Assembly (NCBI GenBank): GCA_963738345.1
Contig: CAVTWI010000002.1
Coordinates: forward strand, 2,480,001-2,544,000
DNA length: 64,000 bases
From: Bog-159 sp963738345
Lineage (GTDB): Bacteria; Acidobacteriota; Terriglobia; Bryobacterales; Bryobacteraceae
Reading direction: 5' to 3'
The position numbers were made by a program, and so were the translations under genes. Below, piece by piece: positions 46,497 through 56,001 of this stretch. Each line of letters begins with the position of its first letter. Position 1 is the stretch's first letter. The notes under the pieces were generated by a model that ran no database searches, was not told where the DNA came from, and saw only the letters and a program-made list of their open reading frames with translations.

Positions 46497-47513
46497 TTAC
46501 TTCTTAGGGGCGTTGAAGGATCGCTCGACCATATCGTGAACGTCGGTTGAGACGCCGGAGTCACGCCATAGCCAGCGCATCATTTCGGGGAACACGGTTT
46601 GCAGCATCTTCTGGCCGTGGCGCTGGATGCCCCATTCGTAGTTCACGTCGTAACCCTTTTCGGTGAGCGCCTGTTGCATGCGCACGTTCTGATAGAACCA
46701 ATCGCGCGATTGATCGTAGGTTCCGTCGGCATGCAGGCTGCGATTGTCGTTGCGGCCATCCACCAGGAAAACGCGCAACGGTTTCTTGTCGGATTTCCGG
46801 ATGATATCGGGGTAGGCGTTACCGCCGCGAATATTGGTGAAGCTGCCGACGTTACTCAGCACTTTGCGAAAGGCGTCGGGACGCTGCCAGGCAACGGTGA
46901 AGGCGGCAATGGCGCCGGAACTGGATCCGCCGATGCCGTGACGTTCGGGGTCTTTGGATAGGTTGTAATCCTTGTGCAGGATGGGCAGTAACTCATCAAC
47001 GATGACTTGGGCATATTTGTCGTCGAGAGTGTTGTACTCAGTGGGACGGTTAGTGGTGCGGTCGCCCCATTCTTTAGGATTGGGCTCGGGCTGCTCCGGT
47101 GTGCGGCCGGGATTGATGAAGACGGCAATCATGACGGGCAGTTCGCGGCGATAGATCAGGTTGTCCATTACTACCTGCGCGCGGATATCGCCTTCGGGGG
47201 CCATGAAGGCCTGGCCATCGTTGAAGATCATGAGGCTGGCAGGTACGGCGGGGTCATACTGGGCGGGCACGTAAATCCAATAGGTGTGCTGGGTGCCGGG
47301 ATAGGCTTTGCTGGGCAGGGTGAAGGGGCCTTTGATTTCGCCTTTGGGGACGCCGTCCTGGGGGAGGGCATCCACCGCGAGTTTGTAATAGATATCGGTA
47401 TTGGGTGTCTCGGCCATAGCCGGCCGGGCGGGCTTGTCAGGCGCCTTGTCGGGAGTCTGAGCGAAGGCTGCGGTGGCAAGCAGAATCAGTTTCGCGGGAA
47501 GAGTGCGTTTCAT
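46497..47513 (-). CDS. Exported alpha/beta-hydrolase (esterase D/feruloyl-esterase-like)
   Basis: This protein of about 338 residues has a signal peptide (MKRTLPAKLILLATAAFA). The alpha/beta-hydrolase core has LMIFNDGQAF, PVMIAVFINPGRTPEQPEPN and the nucleophile serine in GIGGSSSGAIAAF. A probable Asp lies in VFLVDGRNDNRS and a probable His in WGIQRHGQKMLQ. This fits the esterase-D/enterochelin-esterase group. It probably cleaves ester-linked substituents from polysaccharides or siderophores; the substrate is unknown. Confidence 0.85.
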   Translation of the reverse strand: MKRTLPAKLILLATAAFAQTPDKAPDKPARPAMAETPNTDIYYKLAVDALPQDGVPKGEIKGPFTLPSKAYPGTQHTYWIYVPAQYDPAVPASLMIFNDGQAFMAPEGDIRAQVVMDNLIYRRELPVMIAVFINPGRTPEQPEPNPKEWGDRTTNRPTEYNTLDDKYAQVIVDELLPILHKDYNLSKDPERHGIGGSSSGAIAAFTVAWQRPDAFRKVLSNVGSFTNIRGGNAYPDIIRKSDKKPLRVFLVDGRNDNRSLHADGTYDQSRDWFYQNVRMQQALTEKGYDVNYEWGIQRHGQKMLQTVFPEMMRWLWRDSGVSTDVHDMVERSFNAPKK

Positions 47514-47565
47514 GGCTTTGGATGACACCATAACATTTCGCCGGACGGCGGCGCGCGGCGACGCG

Positions 47566-50223
47566 CTACTCGTCGCGCAAAGCCACCATGGGGTCCAGCC
47601 GGGAGGCGCGGCGAGCGGGAAGGAAACTGGCGGCGGCTGCGATGATCGCTAAGAGAAGGGCGGCGGATAGGAAGGTAAGCGGGTCATAAGGTTTCAAGCC
47701 GAAGAGGAGCGAACGCGCGCTACGGCCGGCAAGCAGCGAGAATAATATGCCGACGGCTACGCCGAGCAGCAAGAGTCGTCCGGCTTCGCGCATGACCATC
47801 GCAACCACTTGCCGGCGTTCGGCTCCCAGGGCCAAGCGGATTCCGATTTCGTTGCGGCGGCGCGCGACGAGGAACGAGATAACGCCGTAGAGTCCGACCA
47901 TTGCCAGGACTGCGGCGAGCAGACCAAAGAAGCCGGAGAGCAAAGCCATGAGGCGTTCGGGGGTGAGCCCGTCGCGGATCTGGCGCTCGAAGTCGCTGGT
48001 TTCGATAATGACGCCGGGATGGCGGGCGGCGATGCGGCGTTTGATGACATCGGCGAGGGAGGCGGAAGGAACATTGGAGCGGATCATGAGCATCATCCAG
48101 GGTCCGCGCGCGGGGAACTGTTCGGCGGGGGCGAAGGTGATGGGCGGGATTTGGCCGCGCAGGCTGTTGTATTGCGTATCGGGGATCACGCCCACGATCT
48201 GGTAGACGGTGGAGGGATAGTCGGGCTCGGCGACGGTGCGCATGGTGCGGCCGAGCGGATCGGCGCCGCCCAGATATTGACGGATAAAGGCCTGATTGAC
48301 GACGGCGACGCGCGTGGAGCTTTCGGTGTCGGAGGCATTGAAGCCGCGTCCGCGCAGAATGGGGATGCCCATGGTGCGGAAGTAAGTGGGGCTAGCCCAG
48401 GTGAATTTGGACTTACCCTCGACGGCGCCGAGAAAGATATTGTGTTCCCAACTGCCGCCGACTAGAGGCGTGTGGGTGGTGCGGGCGGCGTCGATGACGC
48501 CGGGGGTAGCCTGCACGTCGCCGAGGATGTCGCGATAGAGGGCGGGCCATTCCTGGGGGGGCAGGTTGGCTTGCCAGAAGCCGAAAAAGGCCGTGGTGAC
48601 GCCGCTTTTGCGCATACCGGGATCGAAAGTGACGAGGTTACGGAAGCTACGCACAAACAGGAGCGCGGCAACTAAAAGAACGAGCGAGACGGAGATCTGG
48701 GTGACGACCATGAGTCGCTGCAGGGAGAAGCGATGGCGGCTGGAGGTGAGGCCGCGTCCACCGGCCTTCATGGCAGAGGCTGGATGGCCCTGGGCGGCAC
48801 GGAGGGCGGGCAGAACGCCGAAGGCAGCGCAAGTGAGTATGGCAACGGAGGCAACAAAGAGGAGGACGCGCCAGTCGATGGCGGTGTTTAAGTTTACCGC
48901 GTAGGGTTCGGTGGAGAGCGCCCAGATGAGCACGCGGCTGAGGACGTGGGCCAAGGCGATGCCGAGGGCGGCTCCGATGGCGGCGAGGAGGGCGCTTTCC
49001 GAAAGTAGCTGGCGGACGAGGCGGGCGCGGGAGGCTCCCAGAGCGAGGCGCACGGCAAGTTCCCGTTCGCGCGTGCTGGCGCGGGCCAGCATCAGGTTGG
49101 CCAGGTTGGCGCAGGCTATCAACAGGACGAGCCCGGTAATGCCGAGGAGGAGCAGGAGGGAATCGTCATAGTCGCCGCGGAGGGAACTGACACCGGTGGA
49201 GGCGGGATAAGCGGCCAGGCGAAATTCTTTGTAGGAGGCGGTGAAGTCCGGGGCGCGTCCGGGGGGGGTGGTGGCTTCGAAGAGCCCGGGGCTGAGAGAT
49301 TGCATTTCGGCGGTGGCGCGGGACAAGGTGAAGCCGGGCTTCAGGCGGCCCATCACGGAGACCTCGAAGACGTCGCGCCGTAGCTCGCCGGGGGGGCGGC
49401 AGAGAGGCAGCGCGATGTCGAAGTCATCGCCCACGACCATGCCGGAGAAGTCTGGAGGGGTGACGCCGACGATTTTGACGAGGTCGCCATCGACGACCAG
49501 TTTCAGCGCGGGACCGGGTTCGCGCGCGGCGAGGTGGCTTTGCCAGTAGCGGTAACTGGCGACGGCGGTGGTGACGGGGCAGGCTCCGGCATCGTCCGCC
49601 AGCAGGAGGCGGCCGCGCCAGGGGCGCAGGCCCAGGACGTGGAAGAAATCGCCGCTGACCCAGAGGCCGCGGAAACTATGCAGCTCACTTCCCCGCCCCA
49701 CGTAGCGTTGGTTCACGCTCCAGGCGAAGACGCCGGAGAAAGACTGCTGCTTTTCCTGGAGAACCTGCCAGATGGGACGGGTGAGTTCGCCGTAGGTCTG
49801 GTTCAGGCCCATGCCGTGGTTGCCGCCTACGATTTTCACTTCCGCCAGTTGTTGAGGGTCGGGGATGGGCAGTCTGCGGAGGCGTACCGCGTCGAGCAGT
49901 TGGAAGATGGCCGTATTGGCGCCGATCCCGAGGGCCAGCGAGACAATGGCCACAGCGGCGAAGGCCGGGCTCAGGCGAAGAGTGCGGGCGCCGTAGCGCA
50001 GGTCCTGCCAGGTGCTTTCGATCCAGCCAATGGTGTTCATGCGGTAGATCTCCTCTCGTACGACGGTAGGATTTCCGAATTTGCGGTGCGCGGCGGATGC
50101 GGCGGCGTCGGGCGACATGCCACGGGCGATGTTGTCGGCAGTTTCATTTTCGAGATAGGCGGCGATTTCGCGGGCGCGTTCTTCGTCCCACCAACGCCGT
50201 TTGAAGAAGCGCCGCCAGCTCAT
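47566..50223 (-). CDS. FtsX-type permease of ADOP family
   Basis: This intact 885-residue protein starts MSWRRFFKRRWWDEERAREI with a cytoplasmic leader (about 70 residues, ending KFGNPTVVREEIYRMNTIGW). Two MacB-like periplasmic domains and eight helices follow: AAVAIVSLALGIGANTAIFQ, LIACANLANLMLARASTRER and EIGIRLALGAERRQVVAMVM at the end. ADOP permeases lack their own ATPase; the partner is unknown. It lies four bases after padR, which matches the ADOP pattern. It has no frameshift and gives the reference length for the damaged copy at 30-32.8 kb. Confidence 0.93.
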   Translation of the reverse strand: MSWRRFFKRRWWDEERAREIAAYLENETADNIARGMSPDAAASAAHRKFGNPTVVREEIYRMNTIGWIESTWQDLRYGARTLRLSPAFAAVAIVSLALGIGANTAIFQLLDAVRLRRLPIPDPQQLAEVKIVGGNHGMGLNQTYGELTRPIWQVLQEKQQSFSGVFAWSVNQRYVGRGSELHSFRGLWVSGDFFHVLGLRPWRGRLLLADDAGACPVTTAVASYRYWQSHLAAREPGPALKLVVDGDLVKIVGVTPPDFSGMVVGDDFDIALPLCRPPGELRRDVFEVSVMGRLKPGFTLSRATAEMQSLSPGLFEATTPPGRAPDFTASYKEFRLAAYPASTGVSSLRGDYDDSLLLLLGITGLVLLIACANLANLMLARASTRERELAVRLALGASRARLVRQLLSESALLAAIGAALGIALAHVLSRVLIWALSTEPYAVNLNTAIDWRVLLFVASVAILTCAAFGVLPALRAAQGHPASAMKAGGRGLTSSRHRFSLQRLMVVTQISVSLVLLVAALLFVRSFRNLVTFDPGMRKSGVTTAFFGFWQANLPPQEWPALYRDILGDVQATPGVIDAARTTHTPLVGGSWEHNIFLGAVEGKSKFTWASPTYFRTMGIPILRGRGFNASDTESSTRVAVVNQAFIRQYLGGADPLGRTMRTVAEPDYPSTVYQIVGVIPDTQYNSLRGQIPPITFAPAEQFPARGPWMMLMIRSNVPSASLADVIKRRIAARHPGVIIETSDFERQIRDGLTPERLMALLSGFFGLLAAVLAMVGLYGVISFLVARRRNEIGIRLALGAERRQVVAMVMREAGRLLLLGVAVGILFSLLAGRSARSLLFGLKPYDPLTFLSAALLLAIIAAAASFLPARRASRLDPMVALRDE

Positions 50224-50227
50224 GGGG

Positions 50228-50572
50228 TCACTCCTGGACCGGGCGCAGAACTTGGTTCACCGCTCGCACTACGCGCGCCCACCGGCTGGTTTCGACGGTT
50301 AATTGTTTTCGACCGGCGGCCGTGAGGCGGTAATAGCGGGCTTTGCGATTGTTCTCGGAGGTCCCCCAGAAGGAGGCGATCCAGCCGCGGTCTTCCAGAC
50401 GGTGGAGGGCGGGATACAGTGATCCATGCTCTACCAGTAGAACTTCTTCCGATCGGCGCTCGATGGCGTAGGCGATGGTGTGGCCATGCGCCGGAGCGGG
50501 TGCGAGGATCTGCAATATCAGCATATCCAGCGTACCTTGCAGGATGTCGGTTTGTGCGGGCTTCTTTCCCAT
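50228..50572 (-). CDS. PadR-family regulator
   Basis: This 114-residue winged helix has ILQGTLDMLILQILAPAPAH, then EHGSLYPALHRLEDRGWIAS and RYYRLTAAGRKQL, a full PadR signature. The start chosen is the ATG before GKKPAQTD; an upstream frame is open but without a start signal. It is co-transcribed with the permease downstream. An imperfect inverted repeat (50591-50620) lies just upstream and may be its operator. Confidence 0.92.
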   Translation of the reverse strand: MGKKPAQTDILQGTLDMLILQILAPAPAHGHTIAYAIERRSEEVLLVEHGSLYPALHRLEDRGWIASFWGTSENNRKARYYRLTAAGRKQLTVETSRWARVVRAVNQVLRPVQE

Positions 50573-50590
50573 GGGGCTCAGCGAATATTG

Positions 50591-50620
50591 TACTCCGGCA
50601 GAAGCTCTACCGGAAGAGTA
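50591..50620. repeat. Imperfect inverted repeat upstream of padR
   Basis: TACTCCGG (50591-50598) and CCGGAAGAGTA (50610-50620) are complementary apart from two extra bases. The position, 20-50 bases upstream of the PadR start, suits a regulator site. The support is weak. Confidence 0.35.
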
Positions 50621-50663
50621 TATACGCGCGAGGATGAGAAAGGTTAGGCGGCCGGAACGTGGC

Positions 50664-51848
50664 TTACGGTTTCGAAAGGCGGCCTTCGAACAGGATTGCG
50701 CCGGTGGAAGTGTCGCGGATGAAGAAGATGAACGGGTGATCGGCGCGGAAGACCACGGTGTCCTGTTCGCGGCGAATGGCCAACGGACGAACAGTGATGC
50801 CGGTGGCGGCGGCCGCTTCGGTGCCCTCTTCGGCGACGTCGACGAAGGCTTTGTGCACCACATTGCCGACGGCGAGGTCATGCCCGCCATCGATGCCGGA
50901 GAAGTCGGCGGTGGTCCCGAAGGCATCGGCCATACCGAGTTGCGAGAGCATGTCGCGGAGCGCGAACGAGGATTCCGCGCGGAACTTCGGAATGGCGGTT
51001 TGGACTTTGCGGCTGGCGAGGGAGGCGAACCAGGAGGTCAGGAGTTCGGGCTTGAGGGACTGCTCGAGTTCGGCCAGCGTGGTATTGGCTTTGGGCAGCA
51101 GGATGTCGAAGGCCAGCGGAGTTTCCTTGTATTTGAGCTCGAGGATTTGCGCGAGGGGAGTCTCGGCATAGGGAAAGTCCGATTTCTGGTGCATGAATTT
51201 GGCCGTTGCGGTCTGGCCGGCGTCCAGTTGAAAGGGTTCGTTGCGCGTGGCGGTCGGGTCGAATGGAGAATCCCACTTGCCATAGAAGTAGATGGCGCTA
51301 GTGAGGACGAGACGGGTGTCAGTGGCGATGGAGTTGGGCGCGAACAATTCGGGAATCTTGTTGTTGGTGTGGTCGGCGGTCCACGCGTTGATCTGGGCGC
51401 GGGCCTGTTCGGTTTGGGCGTGGAAATCGAGGAGGGTTAGGGGGGCCTGGTAGAGGGTGCGAATGGTGTGCTCGAAATCGGACTGAAGTCCGGTGCCTTG
51501 CTGTAACCAGATGCCGTTGGCGATGGAGAGTTGATTCCCGGCGGTGTTCGCCTCTTTGGTAAGCTCCGCGGAGAGCGCCGCCACGGAGGCCTGATAACCG
51601 GGGCCGGGATGAGTTTGCTGTAGCGCGGCGGCAATTCCTGCGGCGGTATGGCCGCGCGCGCCAGCGAGCAGCATGGACAAGGCGGCGGAGAGGCTTAAGG
51701 GTGACAGAATCAGGTTGCCGTTGTTTTGCGAAAGCTGACGATAACTGGCGACGGCGAAGCGGTTGACGCCGGGCACCAGGTCGGACGAGCCTAATAGCGT
51801 GCCCGCCAGGAGTAACGGAAGGGCCAGAGCCAGATGATGATGTGTCAT
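50664..51848 (-). CDS. Secreted serpin (inhibitory type)
   Basis: The start is the ATG giving MTHHHLALALPLLLAGTLLG, a signal peptide. The 394-residue protein keeps the serpin order: NGNLILSPLSLSAALSMLL, NAWTADHTNNKIPELF, LVLTSAIYFYGKWDSPF, GNVVHKAFVDVAEEGTEAA and the end ADHPFIFFIRDTSTGAILFEG. The hinge EEGTEAAAAT has only small residues, the mark of inhibitory serpins. By alignment with alpha-1-antitrypsin, the scissile P1 residue would be the Leu in RPLA. It should act outside the cytoplasm against serine proteases. It stands alone between a permease operon and a divergent gene. Confidence 0.93.
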   Translation of the reverse strand: MTHHHLALALPLLLAGTLLGSSDLVPGVNRFAVASYRQLSQNNGNLILSPLSLSAALSMLLAGARGHTAAGIAAALQQTHPGPGYQASVAALSAELTKEANTAGNQLSIANGIWLQQGTGLQSDFEHTIRTLYQAPLTLLDFHAQTEQARAQINAWTADHTNNKIPELFAPNSIATDTRLVLTSAIYFYGKWDSPFDPTATRNEPFQLDAGQTATAKFMHQKSDFPYAETPLAQILELKYKETPLAFDILLPKANTTLAELEQSLKPELLTSWFASLASRKVQTAIPKFRAESSFALRDMLSQLGMADAFGTTADFSGIDGGHDLAVGNVVHKAFVDVAEEGTEAAAATGITVRPLAIRREQDTVVFRADHPFIFFIRDTSTGAILFEGRLSKP

Positions 51849-51934
51849 AAACGCGCCTAACTCTATAATGCCTTGAAGCGCGGCTTCCTTTCCGAACTTC
51901 CGTGTCTCAAGCGGCAGGGAATTTGGGTGCGTAC

Positions 51935-51943
51935 TGCTACAAT
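51935..51943 (+). promoter_or_regulatory. Extended -10 promoter element
   Basis: TGCTACAAT fits an extended -10 element, 16 bases upstream of the ATG of the exported beta-protein gene, which leaves room for the AGGAG site. No convincing -35 is visible. Confidence 0.45.
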
Positions 51944-51959
51944 CCGGTTCAGGAGTTTT

Positions 51960-52682
51960 ATGAAACGATACCTCGCAGTATTGGCTGGACTGTGTATGCT
52001 GGCGCCGGTGGCAGCGTTGGCGGCCGCGAGTCCGGCGGGAGTTTGGGAAGGCTCGTTGAAAACGCCCAACGGTGATTTGGGCCTGGTGTTCAACGTGCAC
52101 CGCGATGGCGATAAATGGGTCGCGGAAATGGATGTTCCGATACAGGGAGTGTCGGGTTTGCCGATTGGAAATGTGAAGGTAGACGGCATGGCGGTAGGTT
52201 TCACGCTGCCGGGGCAAGGCGATCCACATTACGAAGGCAAGCTTTCTGAGGATGGAAAGACGATTTCAGGCAACCTGAATGCCGGCGGCGAGAAGATACC
52301 GCTCGACCTGAAGTGGAAGTCGGAGCCGAAGGCCGTGGAAAAGGTACCGGCTAATACCGGCGAGGTACAGGTGTTGGAGGGTGTTTGGGAAGGCGTTTTG
52401 GAAGTTGCGGGCAACCAACTGCACCTGCGCTTCAATTTTGTTAAGAATGCCGACGGCAGCATTACGGGCACTATCGACAGCTTGGATCAGGGCGCTAACG
52501 GTCTGGCGGTGAATAGCATCGCACGGACGGGGGACACGGTGAAGTTGGATGTGAAAATCGTCGGCGGGACTTACGAAGCCACGCTCAATAAGGACGCCTC
52601 GGCGATGACCGGGACTTGGAGCCAGGGTGGCCAGCAAAATCCTCTGACCATGCAACGCAAGAAAGCCGAGAAGAAAAACTGA
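51960..52682 (+). CDS. Exported protein with two beta-barrel-like repeats
   Basis: The ATG follows AGGAG by five bases. The 240-residue protein has a signal peptide (YLAVLAGLCMLAPVAALA). Two related halves follow: SPAGVWEGSLKTPNGDLGLV ... HYEGKLSEDGKTISGNL and VLEGVWEGVLEVAGNQLHLR ... ATLNKDASAMTGTWSQGGQ. Such repeats resemble a lipocalin/calycin-like sandwich seen in acidobacterial exported proteins, often next to serine hydrolases. The function is unknown. It is divergent from the serpin gene. Confidence 0.75.
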   Translation: MKRYLAVLAGLCMLAPVAALAAASPAGVWEGSLKTPNGDLGLVFNVHRDGDKWVAEMDVPIQGVSGLPIGNVKVDGMAVGFTLPGQGDPHYEGKLSEDGKTISGNLNAGGEKIPLDLKWKSEPKAVEKVPANTGEVQVLEGVWEGVLEVAGNQLHLRFNFVKNADGSITGTIDSLDQGANGLAVNSIARTGDTVKLDVKIVGGTYEATLNKDASAMTGTWSQGGQQNPLTMQRKKAEKKN

Positions 52683-53194
52683 GCACCGCCGATGCAAGAC
52701 CCGAACCCTGGCTGCGCGGGCCGTTGGCGGACGTGAATCCGCTGCTCGCGCCCGCGCTGTACGGGTTTCAGCAGGCTCGCGAGGATTTGGCCCGCCATAC
52801 GGCTGGGCTCGAGACCCCTGAGGTTTGGGCGCATCCGCATGGGTTGGATCCGCTCGGATTTCATTTACGGCATATGGCCGGCAGCGTGGACCGGCTGACG
52901 GCTTATCTGGGAGGCCGGCAATTGGATGCGGCGCAGTTGGCGCGGTTGGCTTCGGAAATGGATCCGGGCGCCACGCTCGAGCAACTGCTGGCGGATTTGG
53001 AGGCCACGTTCGCGCGGGCGGAGGCGGCGATCCGGTCGGTCGATCCGGCTACGTTTGCGGAGCCGCGCGAGGTTGGGCGTAAACGGCTGCCAGCTACGGT
53101 AATCGGGCTAGTAGTGCATATTGCCGAACACACGCAACGGCATTTAGGGCAAGCTATCAGCGCGGCGCAGTTAGCGCGGGCACAGCGGCGCTAG
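52679..53194 (+). CDS. DinB-superfamily protein
   Basis: This frame overlaps the end of the preceding gene. The best start is a CTG (MSTADARPEP), as no ATG or GTG suits; an earlier TTG (52616) is possible. The protein of about 171 residues is helical, with metal-type histidines (HLRHMAGSVDRLTAYL and VVHIAEHTQRHLGQAI) in the order of the DinB/YfiT four-helix bundle. Such proteins are thiol-dependent transferases or of unknown activity. Confidence 0.75.
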   Translation: MSTADARPEPWLRGPLADVNPLLAPALYGFQQAREDLARHTAGLETPEVWAHPHGLDPLGFHLRHMAGSVDRLTAYLGGRQLDAAQLARLASEMDPGATLEQLLADLEATFARAEAAIRSVDPATFAEPREVGRKRLPATVIGLVVHIAEHTQRHLGQAISAAQLARAQRR

Positions 53195-53199
53195 CGGGT

Positions 53200-55776
53200 C
53201 TAGCTAGCCCAGGTGATGAGCCCGGGTACAAAGCGCGCAGCGAGATCCGGATGATGCGGCAACACGCGGACGGTATAACCCTGCATGCCGCTCCGGCAGC
53301 AGGGAACGCCGTTCGATTCGAAGACATGCTCTCCGTTGCCCGGAGAGAGGGCGTGGCGCATCGGGAAACTGGCCGGCTGTGTAATCTGGCCGACGGCATC
53401 TAACGCTCCAAGATAGAGCTCCACCGTGACGTCGCTTGGCGAAAGGGCTCCCAGGAGTAAGCGGGCTCTCACGGTAATTAAATCGCCGACTTTCGCCTCC
53501 GCCGCGGGACCGTCTTCAAGGGCATTCACGCGGACCTGAGGCCACTCGCGTTGCACCTGGTTCATCCAGCAAGCCAAAGCGCGGGCGGCCGCGCCACCAT
53601 CCGCTTCCAATCGGCGGAACCGTTCAAACGCGGGCAGATAGAAGTGTTCGGTGTATTCCCGTACCATGCGATGCGTATTGAAGGTGTGACAGAGATTCTT
53701 GAGCGACCCTTTCATCGCGGCAATCCAGCGACGAGGCAAGCGGTCAACGCCTACATCGTAAAACGTGGGGACGACGTCGCGTTCGAGCAAGTCGTAGAGG
53801 GCTTCGGCCTCGACTTGGTTTTGCTGATTGGGGTCGTCGTAGTACTCGCCGTTGCCGATTGCCCAACCGATCACTTCCGATTCGGGCCGGGGCGTACGCC
53901 ACGCTTCGTCCCACCAACCGTCGAGGGTACTGAGATTGAGGGCACCGTTGGCAGCAGCTTTCATGCCGCTGGTGCCACTGGCCTCTAGCGGACGCAGAGG
54001 CGTATTCAGCCAAACATCGCACCCTTGGACCAAATAGCGGCTCACGGCCATGTCCTGATCTTCCAGGAAGACTACATGGCGGCGGAAAGCCGGATCGCGC
54101 GCCAGGGTGACGATGCGTTGGATTAGTTCTTTGCCGCCGCCATCGCGGGGATGGGCCTTACCGGCAAAAATGATCTGTACGGGCCGTTTGGTATCGCAGA
54201 GAATCGCTTTCAGCCGTTCGACGTCACGCAACAGCAGGGAGGCTCGTTTATAAGTAGCGAAGCGGCGGGCGAAACCGATAGTCAAGGCTTCGGGATCGAG
54301 AACCTCGTCGGCCGCCTCGATTTCCGATTGGGGTGCGCCACGGCGCTTCAACTGATCGCGGAGTTTACGCCTTGCGAAAGCAACCAGGCGTTCGCGGCGA
54401 CGCTCGTGAGTGCGCCAAAGTTCTTCGCCGGGAATGGTCTCGACCCGCCTCCAGATCACGCCGTTGGCGGCTTCGCGCCATTGCGGACCGAGGTAGCGGT
54501 CGTACAACTGGTTCATTTCGTTCGAAAGCCATGTTCGGAAATGGACGCCGTTGGTGACGTGCCCGATAGGCACTTCTTCCACAGGTACGCCGGGCCAGAT
54601 CGCCTGCCACATACGGCGGCTAACCTCGCCATGCAGTTTGCTGACGCCATTGCTTGTGGCTGCCAGGCGCATGGCCAGCACGGTCATGCAGAATAATTCG
54701 TTCTGGTCGTTCGCGTTTCTGCGCCCCAGGGCCAGAAAATCGTAATGGCTGAGCGCCAGGGACTGATAGTAACCATTGAAGTAGTGGTTCATCAGGTCCG
54801 GCGCGAAATAATCGTGCCCCGCCTCAACCGGCGTATGGCTGGTGAAGATGAGGCTCGAAGAAGCCAGTTCGCGGGCTTCGGGGTAGGAGAGTTGGTAACG
54901 CTCCATCAGGCGGCGGACATGTTCGAGAGACAGGAACGCCGAATGCCCTTCGTTCATATGGTAGACGACCGGCCGAACCTGAGCTGCCTCGAGCGCGCGA
55001 TAACCACCGATACCTAGCAGGATTTCCTGCTTCAGGCGCATCTCGTTATCCCCACCGTAAAGTTCGCCGGTAATCTCGCGATCGGCGGGACTATTGGACT
55101 CAACGTTAGTATCCAGAAGATAGACCGGAACACGGCCGGCCTGTGCCCACCAAATCCGCGCGGTAACGGGCCGCCCTGGGTATTGGACTTCGATGGTTAA
55201 GGGCTTGCCGTCGGGCCGAGTCAGCGGCCGCAAGGGGAGAGTGTGAAAATCGTTGGCGATGTATTCTTCCTGCTGCCATCCCGCTTGACTGAGATACTGC
55301 CGAAAATAGCCCTGTTGATACAACAGGCCGACACCCACCAGGGGCACGCCCAGATCACTCGCGGACTTCACGTGGTCGCCCGCCAGCATACCCAGGCCGC
55401 CGGCAAAAATCGACAGGCATTCGGTGAGTCCGAATTCAGCCGAAAAATAAGCAACCACCAGTTTATCGGCGGGCGCATGCACGCGGCGGAACCAGGAATT
55501 CTGGCCCATACGTGTTTCCAAAGCGCTCGAGACGCGCTCCAGGTGGGCCAGGAACGAATCGTCCGAGGCGACCGCTACGAGGCGCATTTGATCGATGCTG
55601 CCGAGCATTTGGATGGGGTTGTGCCCGGTGGCATCCCAGAGGTCGTTATCCAAACGCCGGAACAATTCAATACTGTCGTGGTCCCACGCCCAGCGAAGAT
55701 TATAGGCAATCTCCCGCAGTGGCTCGATCGGCTCAGGCAGGGACGGAATTACGTTAAAAACGCGTACTGGTTTCAA
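53200..55776 (-). CDS. glgP: Alpha-glucan phosphorylase (GT35, DUF3417 type)
   Basis: This 858-residue protein starts with the DUF3417-type N-terminus (PLREIAYNLRWAWDHDSIEL). The phosphorylase core has EGHSAFLSLEH, GHVTNGVHFRTWLS, FARRFATYKRASLLL and VWLNTPLRPLEASGTSGMKA with the PLP-binding lysine. It cleaves alpha-1,4-glucan with phosphate to give glucose-1-phosphate. The long form with DUF3417 is usual in non-enteric bacteria. It is not in an operon with other glycogen genes here. Confidence 0.95.
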   Translation of the reverse strand: MKPVRVFNVIPSLPEPIEPLREIAYNLRWAWDHDSIELFRRLDNDLWDATGHNPIQMLGSIDQMRLVAVASDDSFLAHLERVSSALETRMGQNSWFRRVHAPADKLVVAYFSAEFGLTECLSIFAGGLGMLAGDHVKSASDLGVPLVGVGLLYQQGYFRQYLSQAGWQQEEYIANDFHTLPLRPLTRPDGKPLTIEVQYPGRPVTARIWWAQAGRVPVYLLDTNVESNSPADREITGELYGGDNEMRLKQEILLGIGGYRALEAAQVRPVVYHMNEGHSAFLSLEHVRRLMERYQLSYPEARELASSSLIFTSHTPVEAGHDYFAPDLMNHYFNGYYQSLALSHYDFLALGRRNANDQNELFCMTVLAMRLAATSNGVSKLHGEVSRRMWQAIWPGVPVEEVPIGHVTNGVHFRTWLSNEMNQLYDRYLGPQWREAANGVIWRRVETIPGEELWRTHERRRERLVAFARRKLRDQLKRRGAPQSEIEAADEVLDPEALTIGFARRFATYKRASLLLRDVERLKAILCDTKRPVQIIFAGKAHPRDGGGKELIQRIVTLARDPAFRRHVVFLEDQDMAVSRYLVQGCDVWLNTPLRPLEASGTSGMKAAANGALNLSTLDGWWDEAWRTPRPESEVIGWAIGNGEYYDDPNQQNQVEAEALYDLLERDVVPTFYDVGVDRLPRRWIAAMKGSLKNLCHTFNTHRMVREYTEHFYLPAFERFRRLEADGGAAARALACWMNQVQREWPQVRVNALEDGPAAEAKVGDLITVRARLLLGALSPSDVTVELYLGALDAVGQITQPASFPMRHALSPGNGEHVFESNGVPCCRSGMQGYTVRVLPHHPDLAARFVPGLITWAS

Positions 55777-55875
55777 GGCTATTCACCCAATGCAAACATC
55801 GGCTCAGCCGGGAAATACCATTAGAGGCGGTTTCCAGCCTTTCGGACGCTAAATTCTTTTGGTTAACTTTATACA

Positions 55876-55898
55876 GTGTAACTCCGGCAAAATTACAC
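55876..55898. repeat. Inverted repeat GTGTAA-11-TTACAC
   Basis: This perfect 6-bp inverted repeat with an 11-base spacer lies in the 264-base gap between divergent glgP (minus) and the YXWGXW gene (plus). It overlaps a TATAAA-like stretch of the glgP side. A short hairpin TCCACC/GGTGGA lies 36 bases further (55935-55951). It is possibly an operator. Confidence 0.4.
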
Positions 55899-56001
55899 GG
55901 CGGTAAACGGGGGTCCGTGCGGCGTTGGCCGAGATCCACCAAAACGGTGGAGAAGAGCCACGAAAAGATGCTCTAACTCTTTGTTTTCAGGCATTTTGGA
56001 A

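Noticed and set aside
52616..52678. TTG start for the DinB gene
   Set aside because: It would give a long N-terminus overlapping the previous gene by 67 bases; the later CTG gives a better N-terminus, though it remains uncertain.
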